Below, piece after piece: positions 41,710-50,884 of a stretch of 64,000 nt of DNA. Made by a program: the position numbers and the translations under genes. The stretch is from UBA2357 sp046295975. Lineage in GTDB: Bacteria > Pseudomonadota > Gammaproteobacteria > Burkholderiales > Rhodocyclaceae. The notes beneath the pieces are model-generated. The model worked only from the letters and a program-made list of their open reading frames with translations. It was not told the origin of the DNA and searched no databases. The stretch lies in contig JBKBMG010000008.1 of NCBI GenBank assembly GCA_046295975.1, positions 1 to 64,000 on the forward strand. Reading direction: 5' to 3'. The first letter of the stretch is position 1, and each line of letters starts with the position of its first letter.

Positions 41710-44460
41710 ATGAAAACGGGTAATCGTCTCAAGGGCGAGAACACACCCCTTTGCCGTCCGTGGGAGATGAAGTTCTCCACCCGGGTGGCGTTGCTGTTCG
41801 GTGCACTCGGGCTGGTGGCGATGCTGGTGGTCATGGGCTACTCGGTGCGCATGGCGGAGCACGGCCTGCGCAACGAGGTACGCAACAGTCTGGAACAGCA
41901 CCAGCGCACCATCGTCAGCCTGCTCGAGAACCGCCTGAAGCTGCTGGAGGTGTATCTGCACAGCGCATCGGCGCGGCGTGCGGTGGCGGGGGTGTCGGCT
42001 GATGTCCAGCCGGTGGAGCGCATTGGGGCCGACCTGGCCTTCATGTTCCAGGACGCCAGCCTAGATGCCAACCTCGACATCTTCTTCCTGCTCGACGATG
42101 GTGGACGGCTGGTGATCGACGCCGGCCTGCCGCTGTATGACATCGGGCCGATGCTGGCGCAACTGCGCGCGCCCATCCACTACGCCAATCGCTGGAACCT
42201 GGAGCGTACCGCCGGGCTGGCGGCGCTGATTCGCGCGGCGCCGGTGTTTGACCCCGCCACGCTGAACCTGCGCGGTACGGTGTTCGTCGGCTTCGCCCTG
42301 GGGCAGAACCGGGCTTTTTATCGCAACCTGATGGAGCGAGAGCAACTCGACCTGTTGGTGCTCGGCCATGGCGAGTCGGCGCTGGTGACCAAGGTCAGCG
42401 CCGAACTGGGGCTGGCTCCCGACGAGGGGCCGGAGGCGCTGGCGGGGCGCCCGGGCTTCCACCGGCAGCGCTTCGCAATCGACCTGGCCGGGTTGGACGA
42501 ACCGTTGTGGCTGGAGCTGGGCGTGTCGGACCGCCGCTTCCAGGCCGTGCATTCCGGCTACCTGCAGTCGTTCGTGATCCTGACCTCGGGCTTCTTCCTG
42601 TTGCTGCTGATCGCCGCGTGGCTGCTCCGGATGAGTCACGACCGTGCCATCCACGAACTGCTCGACTACATCGGCAAGATCCAGGACGGCGTGCGCGGTG
42701 CCACCTTCCGACCGACCGGGGTGTACGAATACAACCGCGTCGGGGTGGCGATGCAACGCATGGTGGACGATCTCAACCTCGCCGCATCGGTGTTCGAATC
42801 GGCCGAGGGCATGATTGTTGCCGATGCCGGCTGGAACGTGCTGCGGGTCAATCCGGCCTTCACCCGCATCACCGGCTACTGTGCGGTCGACGTGGTCGGT
42901 CAGCGGCTGGACCGGGTGCTGGGCCAGGCCGAGACCGCGATCGTGCGTGCGGCGGTGCTCGATGCCCTGGGCCGCGAGGGGGTGTGGCAGGGCGAACTGC
43001 ATGGCCGCCGCAGGAGCGGCGAGGACTATACCCACTGGACGAGCTTCACCGCGGTGCTCGGTGCGGACGGGCGGACGGTGCTCAACTATGTGGCGACCCT
43101 CAGTGACACCACCCAGCGGCGCGCGGCGGAAAAGCGCATCGAGCAGCTCGCCTACTACGACCCCCTCACCGACCTGCCCAACCGCCGGCTGCAGCTAGAG
43201 CGGCTGGAGGCCGCGCTCGCTGCCAGTGCCGAAAGCGGCCAGCACGGCGCCATCCTGTACATCGACCTGGACGATTTCAAGACCCTCAACGATACCCGCG
43301 GCCATGACACCGGCGACCGTCTGCTGGTGCAGGTGGCCGAGCGCCTGGCCACCTGCGTGCGCCACAGCGACAGCGTCGGCCGCATCGGTGGCGACGAGTT
43401 CGTGATCCTGCTGGAGGATCTCGGGCGCAGCCCCGAAGCTGCGATGCAGCAGGCCGAGGCCATTGCCAGCAAGGTGTTGCGCGGCCTGCGCAAGCCCTTC
43501 CGCATTGGCGAGATTGAGCACTTTGCCACGCTCAGCATCGGCATCGCCATGTTCCACGGATACGGCGAAGGGGTGGATGACCTGCTGCGCCAGGCCGACA
43601 TGGCGATGTACCAGGCCAAATCGGAAGGGCGCGACACACTGTGTTTCTTCAATCCCCTGATGCAGTCGCGGGTGCTGCAGCGCGCGACGCTGGAGAGCGA
43701 TCTGCGCCAGGGCCTGCAGCGCGACGAATTCACCTTGTTCTTTCAGCCACAGGTGGATGAGCATGGCGGCCTGCTGGGCGCCGAGGCCTTGCTGCGCTGG
43801 CGCCATCCGCGCCGCGGCCTGCTGTCGCCGGGCGAAATCGTACCGGTGGCCGAGAGCAGCGGGTTGATTCTGCCGATCGGCGAGTGGGTGTTGACCCGCG
43901 CCTGCCAGATTCTCGCCGAGTGGGCGCATGACCCGGCCCTGGCCTACCTGACCCTGGCGGTGAATGTCAGCGCCAAGCAGATCCAGCAGCCCGACTTCGT
44001 CGAACAGGTACTGGAGATCGTGCGCCGCCACGGTGCTGATCCCAGCCGCTTGAAGCTGGAGATCACCGAAAGCGTGCTGCTCGACGGGCGCGAGGCGGTC
44101 ATCGACAAGATGAGCCGGCTCAAGCAAAGCGGGCTGTGCTTCTCGCTGGACGACTTCGGCACCGGCTATTCGTCGCTGTCCTACCTCAAGAGCCTGCCGC
44201 TGGATCAGCTCAAGATCGACCGTTCTTTCGTGGCCGACCTGCTCGACAACCGCCTCGACGCCGACATCGCCCGCACCATCGTGTCGCTGGCGCGGGCGCT
44301 GGGGCTGGACGTGATCGCTGAGGGCGTGGAAACCCAGGCCCAGCGCGACCGGCTGCAGGAATTCGGCTGCCGCTGTTTCCAGGGCTATTACTTCGGCAAA
44401 CCGGTGCCGCTGGAAAAGCTGGTGGCCGGCCTGGGCGGCGTACAGCGTTCGGGCACCTGA
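41710..44460 (+). CDS. Membrane PAS-GGDEF-EAL cyclic-di-GMP protein
   Basis: This 916-residue inner-membrane protein has a first helix (~24-44), a periplasmic sensor of ~235 residues, a second helix (~282-302), and a PAS domain (~360-470). The GGDEF domain (~490-645) reads RIGGDEFVILLEDLG. The EAL domain (~660-910) has GAEALLRWRHP, LDDFGTGYSSLSYLKSLP, KIDRSFV and AEGVETQAQ, apparently intact. Both synthase and phosphodiesterase motifs are present. The ATG at 41710 has AGGA at 6 bases. It follows the Bug-protein gene by 49 bases. Confidence 0.9.
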   Translation: MKTGNRLKGENTPLCRPWEMKFSTRVALLFGALGLVAMLVVMGYSVRMAEHGLRNEVRNSLEQHQRTIVSLLENRLKLLEVYLHSASARRAVAGVSADVQPVERIGADLAFMFQDASLDANLDIFFLLDDGGRLVIDAGLPLYDIGPMLAQLRAPIHYANRWNLERTAGLAALIRAAPVFDPATLNLRGTVFVGFALGQNRAFYRNLMEREQLDLLVLGHGESALVTKVSAELGLAPDEGPEALAGRPGFHRQRFAIDLAGLDEPLWLELGVSDRRFQAVHSGYLQSFVILTSGFFLLLLIAAWLLRMSHDRAIHELLDYIGKIQDGVRGATFRPTGVYEYNRVGVAMQRMVDDLNLAASVFESAEGMIVADAGWNVLRVNPAFTRITGYCAVDVVGQRLDRVLGQAETAIVRAAVLDALGREGVWQGELHGRRRSGEDYTHWTSFTAVLGADGRTVLNYVATLSDTTQRRAAEKRIEQLAYYDPLTDLPNRRLQLERLEAALAASAESGQHGAILYIDLDDFKTLNDTRGHDTGDRLLVQVAERLATCVRHSDSVGRIGGDEFVILLEDLGRSPEAAMQQAEAIASKVLRGLRKPFRIGEIEHFATLSIGIAMFHGYGEGVDDLLRQADMAMYQAKSEGRDTLCFFNPLMQSRVLQRATLESDLRQGLQRDEFTLFFQPQVDEHGGLLGAEALLRWRHPRRGLLSPGEIVPVAESSGLILPIGEWVLTRACQILAEWAHDPALAYLTLAVNVSAKQIQQPDFVEQVLEIVRRHGADPSRLKLEITESVLLDGREAVIDKMSRLKQSGLCFSLDDFGTGYSSLSYLKSLPLDQLKIDRSFVADLLDNRLDADIARTIVSLARALGLDVIAEGVETQAQRDRLQEFGCRCFQGYYFGKPVPLEKLVAGLGGVQRSGT

Positions 44461-44652
44461 GCACCTCGATGCACGCCCGATCCGGCGCGGCGTTGTACCT
44501 GCTCGCCGCGGCGACATCGCGTGCGGCCGCTTTGGCCTCAGGCGCCGGGCGGCCTGCGCCCGCCGGCCGCTGACCTCAGCTTTTCGGCGATCGACCGTTG
44601 TTTCGGCTGCTACGTATTGCACCCGCCGGCCCAGCGGCGAAGAATCGGACCG

Positions 44653-47163
44653 ATGTTGCCGCGACGCCCACAGATTGTCATGACTTCCACGACCAAACGC
44701 CTCGACTCCCCATGGCTGCCATCGGCACTGCGCGGCCGCATGGCGGTGGGCACGGCCGTGGTGCTGGCGTGTTGGCTGGCCGGGGCGGCGAGCTATCTGA
44801 CTGCGGTTGGCGCTGGGCTGGACAAGCTGGTGTGGCTGCCGTCCGGGGTCGGGGTGGCGGCCTTGCTGTGGTTCGGCCTGCGATTCTGGCCTGCGGTGGC
44901 CGGCGGCGCGCTGGCGCTGGGGGTGTTCCAGGGGCTGGGCGCGGCCGCCACGCTGCTGCTGGGCATGGCCGCGGTGGCCGAGGCGCTGGTCTGCGCCCTG
45001 TTGCTGCGTCGCATGCGTTTCGAGACCGGCTGCGAGCGCATGCGCGACGTGCTTGCATTGGTTGTGGCGGCGGTTGCGGCAGGTCTTGCGGGCGGGGCTG
45101 TGGAGTTTTTCGCGATCGGCGGCCATGGCTGGGGCGAGGTCGGTGGCGGCATCTGGTGGAGCTGCCTGCTCGGGCGGGTGCTCGGCATCGTCCTGTTGGT
45201 GCCTTTGCTCCCGCCGCGCCAGGCCGTTTCGCACGTACCCTTGTCGGCCGGCCGCCTGGCCGAGCTCGCGCTCCTGACGCTGAGCACGGGCGGGCTGTCA
45301 CTGGCGGTATTCGCTTCCATGGGCGATCCAACCATGTTCAACCCGCTGCCCTACGCCCTCTTTCCGTTGCTCTTCTGGGGGGCGCTGCGTTTCGGTCCGC
45401 GCGAGGTGGCCGGGCTGCTGCTGATCGCGGGCTTTCTCGCTGCCTGGGGTACGGCCGGCGGCCACGGACCGTTTGCGGCGGGGGGGCTGGACGAGGCGCT
45501 GGGTTCGCTTTACCTCTACCTGGGGGTGGTTGCCGTGGTTGCGCTGGCGCTGGCCGCTTCGGTGGCCGAGCGTTCGCGGGTGGCGCGCACCCTGGCCGAA
45601 AGCGAGGCCAAGTACCGCGAATTGGTCGAAACCATGAGTGAGGGCGTGGTCGCGCTCGACGCCGACGGCAGGGTGCGCTTCGCCAGCGAGCCGCTGGCGC
45701 GCATGCTCGGCCGGACACCAGCCGAACTCAGTGGCTGGAGCGTATCCGCCTTGTTCGGCGAGGGTGCGCATGACTGGGCCGCACATCTGGATCCGGCCGA
45801 TCCGGCGCGGCGGCTGCCGGCGGTGTTCGAGACCGAACTGGCGCGGCCGGACGGCAGCCGGGTGCAGGTCTCGGTTTCGGCCCGCGCGATGCGCAACGCC
45901 CTCAGCCACATCGTGGGCTGGCTCGCGGTGGTATCGGACATTTCCGAGCGCAAACGCACCGAGGAGACGCTGGCGTGGATCGCGCGCGCCACCGCCCCCC
46001 TTACCGGTGAGGCGTTCTTCCGCGAGTTGATGCGCCACATGGCCGGGGCCTTCCGTTTCCGCACCGCGATGATCACCGAGTGCGTGGACTATCCGGTCAC
46101 GCGCGTGCGGGTGCTGGCATGTTGGGACGCAGACCGCTTCGCCGCCGAGGATGAATTTGCCCTGGCCGGCACGCCTTGTGAGCAGGCCGTCTGCGAGGCG
46201 CGACCCTATTGCGTGCCGGAGCGCGTGGCGGTGCGCTATGCCTGCGCCCGCGGCCAGGGCGTGGAAGGCTATCTGGGTGTGCCGGTAATGGATTCGGCCA
46301 ATGCCCGGGTAATCGGCCATGTCGCGTTCTTCAGCGCCGCGCGCATGGATGAAGGCATCCTCGGCAGCGCGTTGTTCCGCATCCTGCTTTCGCGCGCCGG
46401 TGCCGAGCTCCGGCGCAAGCGTGCCGAGGAGCAGGGGCGACAGCACATGCAGCAACTCGCCCAGGTGTCGCGCGCGCTGGCGCTGGGCGAGATGGGCTCG
46501 GCCATCGCCCACGAGCTCAACCAGCCGCTCGCGGCGATCGCCACGTACAGCCAGGCCTGCCGCCGTCTGCTCGAGGCCGGCGAGGGCGGCGACGAGGTGC
46601 GGCGTGCGCTCGACCGGATGGGCGTGCAGGCCGAGCGGGCCGGCGAGATCCTGCGTCGCCTGCGCGGATTCCTCGCACGCACCGACACCGTGTCGGCCCG
46701 CAGCGACATCGACGTGCTGGTGGCGGAGGTGATCGACCTGGCCAGGCCGGAGGCGCGCAGCCGCACCGTCGAACTGGTGCTGCGCCCGGCCGGCGACCTG
46801 CCGCCGGTCAACGTGGATGGCATACAGTTCCAACAGGTGGTGCTCAATCTGGTGCGCAATGCCATCGAGGCGGTGGCCGAAGCGGGCGGCGCGCTGCGGC
46901 AGGTGGTGGTCGCCACGCGGCGGGCCGAGGGCGGGGTCGAGGTGGCCGTCTCGGACAGCGGCCCCGGCATCGCGCCAGATCTGGCGGAACGCATCTTCGA
47001 ACCCTTTTTCACCACCAAGGCGTCGGGCACCGGCATCGGCCTGGCCATCGGCAATTCCATCGCCGAGGCGCATGGCGGGCGGCTGCGCCTGGAGACGGTC
47101 GCCGGGGGCGGGGCGTGCTTCGTGTTCTGGTTGCCGCGCCCCAGGAGTAGAGATGACGACTGA
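44653..47163 (+). CDS. MASE1-PAS-GAF sensor histidine kinase
   Basis: This 836-residue protein has an N-terminal MASE1-like membrane block with about eight helices (~30-300; VWLPSGVGVAALLWFG). It is followed by a PAS domain (~310-430), a GAF-like domain (~440-590), and a HisKA with AIAHELNQPLAAIATYS (His ~617) typical of FixL/DctB-type kinases. The ATPase has NLVRNAIEAV, DSGPGIAPDL and GTGIGLAI. It overlaps the FixJ-type regulator by 11 bases. An ATG at 44680 is another possible start. The signal is unknown. Confidence 0.88.
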   Translation: MLPRRPQIVMTSTTKRLDSPWLPSALRGRMAVGTAVVLACWLAGAASYLTAVGAGLDKLVWLPSGVGVAALLWFGLRFWPAVAGGALALGVFQGLGAAATLLLGMAAVAEALVCALLLRRMRFETGCERMRDVLALVVAAVAAGLAGGAVEFFAIGGHGWGEVGGGIWWSCLLGRVLGIVLLVPLLPPRQAVSHVPLSAGRLAELALLTLSTGGLSLAVFASMGDPTMFNPLPYALFPLLFWGALRFGPREVAGLLLIAGFLAAWGTAGGHGPFAAGGLDEALGSLYLYLGVVAVVALALAASVAERSRVARTLAESEAKYRELVETMSEGVVALDADGRVRFASEPLARMLGRTPAELSGWSVSALFGEGAHDWAAHLDPADPARRLPAVFETELARPDGSRVQVSVSARAMRNALSHIVGWLAVVSDISERKRTEETLAWIARATAPLTGEAFFRELMRHMAGAFRFRTAMITECVDYPVTRVRVLACWDADRFAAEDEFALAGTPCEQAVCEARPYCVPERVAVRYACARGQGVEGYLGVPVMDSANARVIGHVAFFSAARMDEGILGSALFRILLSRAGAELRRKRAEEQGRQHMQQLAQVSRALALGEMGSAIAHELNQPLAAIATYSQACRRLLEAGEGGDEVRRALDRMGVQAERAGEILRRLRGFLARTDTVSARSDIDVLVAEVIDLARPEARSRTVELVLRPAGDLPPVNVDGIQFQQVVLNLVRNAIEAVAEAGGALRQVVVATRRAEGGVEVAVSDSGPGIAPDLAERIFEPFFTTKASGTGIGLAIGNSIAEAHGGRLRLETVAGGGACFVFWLPRPRSRDDD

Positions 47164-47764
47164 GACCCTGATCCACATCGTGGACGACGAGCCCGACGTG
47201 CGCGACGCCTTGTCCTTGCTGATGCGCTCGGTTGGCCTGGCGGCGCGCAGCTATGCGTCTGCGGACGAGTTCCTGAGCCGCTGCGTGTCGGCGGGGCCGG
47301 GCTGCATGCTGGTGGATGTGCGCATGCCGGGCATGAGCGGGTTGGAACTGCTGGAGCGGATGAGTCAGCGCGACGTGGTGTTACCGGTGATCGTGATGAC
47401 CGGTCATGGTGATGTGCCGATGGCGGTGCGGGCGCTCAAGGCCGGTGCCTTCGACTTCATCGAGAAGCCGTTCAACGACGAGGTGCTGCTCGAGCGCATC
47501 GCGGCTGCGATCGAGCATGGCCGCCAGCATGGCGACGTGGAAGCCGAACGCCGCCGCGCGGTCGCCCGCTACGCCCAGTTGACCCCGCGCGAACGCGAGG
47601 TCATGGCGGGTGTGGTGGCCGGCCGGCTCAACAAGCTGATTGCCGATGATCTGGACGTGAGCGTGCGCACCGTCGAGATACATCGCGCCCACATTCTGGA
47701 AAAGATGGAGGCCCGCTCGCTGGCCGAGTTGGTGCGCATGGGCTTGTTGCTGGAATTGCGTTGA
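47153..47764 (+). CDS. FixJ/TtrR-type response regulator
   Basis: This 203-residue regulator has a receiver (IHIVDDEPDVRDALS, phospho-Asp in LVDVRMPGMSGLELL, Lys in FDFIEKPFND) and a LuxR-type helix-turn-helix (TPREREVMAGVVAG, VSVRTVEIHRAHILEKM). The ATG has GGAG at 6 bases and lies inside the kinase gene's 3' end, so the two are translationally coupled partners. The kinase's HELNQPL motif and the FixJ tail match the FixLJ/TtrSR/TodST class. Target genes are not evident. Confidence 0.9.
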   Translation: MTTETLIHIVDDEPDVRDALSLLMRSVGLAARSYASADEFLSRCVSAGPGCMLVDVRMPGMSGLELLERMSQRDVVLPVIVMTGHGDVPMAVRALKAGAFDFIEKPFNDEVLLERIAAAIEHGRQHGDVEAERRRAVARYAQLTPREREVMAGVVAGRLNKLIADDLDVSVRTVEIHRAHILEKMEARSLAELVRMGLLLELR

Positions 47765-47848
47765 GATTCTTCTAGTTGCGTTGAACTGCGTCTACTTGTT
47801 TGGAAGTGAGTTGAACGACGCTGGATGACTTCCGGGCAACCGGCCCGC

Positions 47849-48640
47849 CTATTGCAGGGCCGAGAGTAGTCCGTCGGCCAGCCAGGTCGCCAGCAATCCG
47901 GGCAGGCGGGCGTCGAGATCGGGCACGCGGGCAGCGGTGTCGGCGCACACGTCCACGAATCGGTGTCCGTTGAGGATGCCGCCCAGCAGCGCTGCTTCGG
48001 TCTCGTCGAGGCTGCGGAAGCGGCTGACCAGCGCCTGGCGCCAGAACACGTGAGCGGTGGGACGCTCGAGCCGGGCGGGCTCGGGCGGTCGCATGTCGCG
48101 GTCCAGTGCATGCCAGATCGCGACCGCGTTCCATTCCAGGATGATGAGTGCGACGGCTGGGTGGGGGCGCAGCCGCAGGGTTTCCCAAGCGGCGGCGTCG
48201 AGCGTGGCGAGTGCGGTCGCATCGAGGCAGTCTGCATCCGGGGCGACGAAGGCCCGCGCAACCAGCCAGTCGATGCGCGCCACTTCGGCCGCGGCGGCGT
48301 CGTCGAGGCAGACCGCGAGCGCGTCCGCAAAGCCTGCGCCATAGTCGCCGAGGTTGGGGCTGGATGACTGGTGGCCAAGAACGTACGCGTCACAGGCGCG
48401 GGCGAATGCGGCCTCGCCAATCAGCCGGTGGGTGCGTTCATGGGTGGTGGCCAGCGATTCGTGCAGGCGGGCGTGGTAGGCGTGGCGATAAATCTCCAGG
48501 CGCTGAGCCGCGTCGACGCCGCGGCGGCTGTGCAGCAGGGCGCAGGTGGCGGCCGAAGCCTTTTCTTCGTTGCCGAGCACCCAGGCCTGAAGGGTGGCCA
48601 GGGTGTCGCGCAGGGAGGGCGGGGTCAGGTTGTCGGGCAT
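47849..48640 (-). CDS. DUF2063 partner protein, BufC-like (copy 2)
   Basis: This 263-residue protein begins like the DUF2063 (putative DNA-binding/HvfC) family: LQAWVLGNEEKASAATC, then RLEIYRHAYHARLHESLATTHERTHRLIG (in parts) and SPNLGDYGAGFADAL. In MNIO systems this protein guides the precursor to the DUF692 enzyme. The ATG overlaps the preceding DUF692 gene by 16 bases. The open frame runs upstream but is out of frame with anything known. It is the last gene of the seven-gene operon. Confidence 0.85.
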   Translation of the reverse strand: MPDNLTPPSLRDTLATLQAWVLGNEEKASAATCALLHSRRGVDAAQRLEIYRHAYHARLHESLATTHERTHRLIGEAAFARACDAYVLGHQSSSPNLGDYGAGFADALAVCLDDAAAAEVARIDWLVARAFVAPDADCLDATALATLDAAAWETLRLRPHPAVALIILEWNAVAIWHALDRDMRPPEPARLERPTAHVFWRQALVSRFRSLDETEAALLGGILNGHRFVDVCADTAARVPDLDARLPGLLATWLADGLLSALQ

Positions 48641-49563
48641 GTGTGTGAGTCGGTCATGGCGTTCTTCGCGTGTGGCACGCATTCGGCGGGCGCCACGCCT
48701 GGGGAGGCAGCGATCGCGCGCAGCCGATCGAGTTCGCCCAGCAGTTCGGGCAGCGGCGGAATGTGGTCGTCGCGCTCGATCATGCTGCTTACCGGGCCCA
48801 AGCGCCGGCAGGCGTGGGCGTAGAGTTCGAAGACGGCATCGCACACCGGCTGATCGTGGGTATCGAGGACGTGGTCGCCGTGGTCGGTGTGGCCGGCCAC
48901 ATGGATTTGTTGAACGCGTGGGGCCGGTAGCGCATCGATTAAAGCGTAGGGGTCGAAGCCGTGGTTGCGACTGCTGACGTAGATATTGTTTACGTCGACC
49001 AGCAACAGGCAGTCGGCCTCGTCGCACAGGGCGTGGAGGAAGGTCGCCTCGTCGAGGGTCGATGCGGCGAAGGCGATGTAGCTGGATACGTTTTCCAGCA
49101 CCAGCCGGCGGCCGAGTATGTCCTGCACGCAGCGAATGCGCTGGGCCACGTGGTGCAGGGTTTCCTCGTTGTACGGCAGCGGGTACAGGTCGTGCAGATG
49201 GTGGCCGTGCACGCCTGTCCAGCACAAATGGTCGGAAATCCACAGCGGCTCGATCTCGCCGGCGAAACGTGCGAGCGTGGCGAGGTAGTCGCGGTCCAGC
49301 GGCGCGGTGGAGCCGATCGAGAGGGATACGCCGTGCATCGCCATGGGATGGTCGGCACGGATGCGGTCCAGCATCGCACGTGGCTTGCCGCCCTGGAACA
49401 TGTAGTTCTCGGAGATGATCTCCAGCCAGTCCAGCGGCTGCGCCGCGGCGATGAAGTCCGCGTAGTGGGCGGTGCGCAGGCCCAGGCCGAAGCCCGCGAA
49501 GGGCGCGCGCAGGTCGCTGCCGGGCGCGGGCGGTTGTCCGTTGGTCCGGCTCGTCCGTGTCAT
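48625..49563 (-). CDS. DUF692 (MNIO) enzyme, BufB-like (copy 2)
   Basis: This is a 312-residue TIM-barrel multinuclear non-heme iron oxidative enzyme. Family motifs run in order: WLEIISENYMF (~43-53), AMHGVSLSIGS, ISDHLCWTGVHG, VLENVSSYIAF, LVDVNNIYVSS, HVAGHTDHGDHVLDTHDQ and MIERDDHIPPL. The His, Glu, Asp and Asn metal ligands seem present. Related enzymes convert Cys in precursor peptides to oxazolone/thioamide- or thiooxazole-type groups. It starts at TGATG with one base shared with the DoxX stop, so translation is coupled. It is clearly diverged from copy 1. Confidence 0.9.
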   Translation of the reverse strand: MTRTSRTNGQPPAPGSDLRAPFAGFGLGLRTAHYADFIAAAQPLDWLEIISENYMFQGGKPRAMLDRIRADHPMAMHGVSLSIGSTAPLDRDYLATLARFAGEIEPLWISDHLCWTGVHGHHLHDLYPLPYNEETLHHVAQRIRCVQDILGRRLVLENVSSYIAFAASTLDEATFLHALCDEADCLLLVDVNNIYVSSRNHGFDPYALIDALPAPRVQQIHVAGHTDHGDHVLDTHDQPVCDAVFELYAHACRRLGPVSSMIERDDHIPPLPELLGELDRLRAIAASPGVAPAECVPHAKNAMTDSHTCPTT

Positions 49564-50105
49564 CAGGCCACTCCGTGACGGCGCGCCAGCCAGTGATCCA
49601 GCGACAGGCTGCCGGGGCCGCGTGCGATCAGCCACAGCAGCACCGCCGCCCATACGCCGTGGGTCGGGTAGGCGGCCGGATACACGAACAGCTGGATGAC
49701 CAGGGTCATCACCAGCAGCGCCAGTGCCGAGAAGCGTGTTGCCAGCCCGATCAGGATCAGGGCCGGGAACAGGTGTTCGGCAAAGGCCGCGGCGGTGGCC
49801 GCGAGTGCCGGTGGCAGCAGCGGCAGCGCGTATTCGTGTTCGAACAGGAACAGCGCGGAGTCGGCGAGGCGTGGCAGGCCCGCTTCGAAGCGGCCGGCTA
49901 CGAGGTCGAGGGTGAAACCCTCGATTTTGGTCTGACCGGATTTCCAGAACACCGCGGCGATGGAAAAGCGTCCCAGCAGCGCAATGAGGGTGTGCGGGAT
50001 ACGGTCGCACAAGGCGATGGCGCGGTGCAGCAGCGCCGCGGTTGCGGTAGGGGGCGGGGCGACGTGCGCCGCGAGGCTGGGGGCGGGGGTGTTGGGCGGA
50101 CTCAT
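49563..50105 (-). CDS. DoxX-family membrane protein, BufD-like
   Basis: This 180-residue inner-membrane protein has four hydrophobic helices (~37-54, 84-118, 120-140 and 145-160) and the DoxX signature (GRFSIAAVFWKSGQTKIEGF; LILIGLATRFSALALL). DoxX partners occur in bufferin/HvfABCD operons and are thought to act in the membrane step or redox supply. The start overlaps the preceding DUF2063 stop by ATGA, and its own stop overlaps the following DUF692 start. It is the only DoxX in the operon although the other modules are doubled. Confidence 0.88.
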   Translation of the reverse strand: MSPPNTPAPSLAAHVAPPPTATAALLHRAIALCDRIPHTLIALLGRFSIAAVFWKSGQTKIEGFTLDLVAGRFEAGLPRLADSALFLFEHEYALPLLPPALAATAAAFAEHLFPALILIGLATRFSALALLVMTLVIQLFVYPAAYPTHGVWAAVLLWLIARGPGSLSLDHWLARRHGVA

Positions 50106-50884
50106 GAGGGGGTCTCCGTATCGCTCAGGGCAGCGATCGCGCGGTGGCCGATCAGCGTGCCGAGGGTGGCTTGCAGGTTGAAGCAGGGTGCTTGTCCGAA
50201 GGCGCGGTCTGCCGCTGCGGCAAGGCTGGCGCCGGCCTGCAGGGCGGTGACGAAGGCCGGGCCGCCGGGCGGCAGCGCCACGACCTGGACCGTCAGCGCC
50301 GGTCGAAGAATGAGCGCGTCCTGCGGCGTGGCGGGATCGAAGTCGAAGCGGCGTGCACCAGGCGGGTATTGATGGGCCTGCCAGATCGAGACCACCGCAT
50401 GGGCCGATGTCATCGTGCCGACCGACGGCAGCAACGCCATGCCCATGCCGGGCAGACGTGCCGTGTCGGCCAGTCGGGCGGCGATCGCGTGTTCTGCCAG
50501 CGGCGCGGCGTCGGCTGCGTGCAGGCTGCGCCATGCTTCCCACTCCAGCCGGGCGAGGTCGGCCACATAGGGCAGGCTGGTCAGTGGCGGAAATGCCGCG
50601 AGAAAGCCCGGAAAGTTCGCGCTCCAGTCGTCCAGACGAGGGCTCTTCGGCCAGTGTTGCTGGACGAAGACGCGTGTTGTAGCCCGGAAGAAGGATTCGC
50701 CCACCACCTCCTGGCATACCGGAAAGCGCTCTACAAGCGCGTCGGCGAGCGTGCTTGCGACGTTGTTGCGATATACCGCGAAACCCTGCGATCGACGTGC
50801 GGGTGTGTCCGCAAGGCCCTGTGGGAGCGGCAAGGTGGGGTCGGCGAGGGCGGCGGCAAAGGCCGTTAAGGGACTCGGGGTCAT
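50102..50884 (-). CDS. DUF2063 partner protein, BufC-like (copy 1)
   Basis: This 260-residue DUF2063 family protein has YRNNVASTLADALVERFPV (~37-55, the family's most conserved helix), VFVQQHWPKSPRLDDW and LEWEAWRSLHAAD. It starts at ATGA, overlapping the stop of DUF692 copy 1, the usual fusion-like coupling of BufB and BufC. It likely forms the complex that presents the precursor to the enzyme. It differs strongly from copy 2. Confidence 0.88.
   Translation of the reverse strand: MTPSPLTAFAAALADPTLPLPQGLADTPARRSQGFAVYRNNVASTLADALVERFPVCQEVVGESFFRATTRVFVQQHWPKSPRLDDWSANFPGFLAAFPPLTSLPYVADLARLEWEAWRSLHAADAAPLAEHAIAARLADTARLPGMGMALLPSVGTMTSAHAVVSIWQAHQYPPGARRFDFDPATPQDALILRPALTVQVVALPPGGPAFVTALQAGASLAAAADRAFGQAPCFNLQATLGTLIGHRAIAALSDTETPS

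Noticed and set aside
43195..45234. 679-codon minus-strand open frame
   Set aside because: It is antisense to the PAS-GGDEF-EAL and MASE1 kinase genes and consists of low-complexity Arg/Gln/His sequence.
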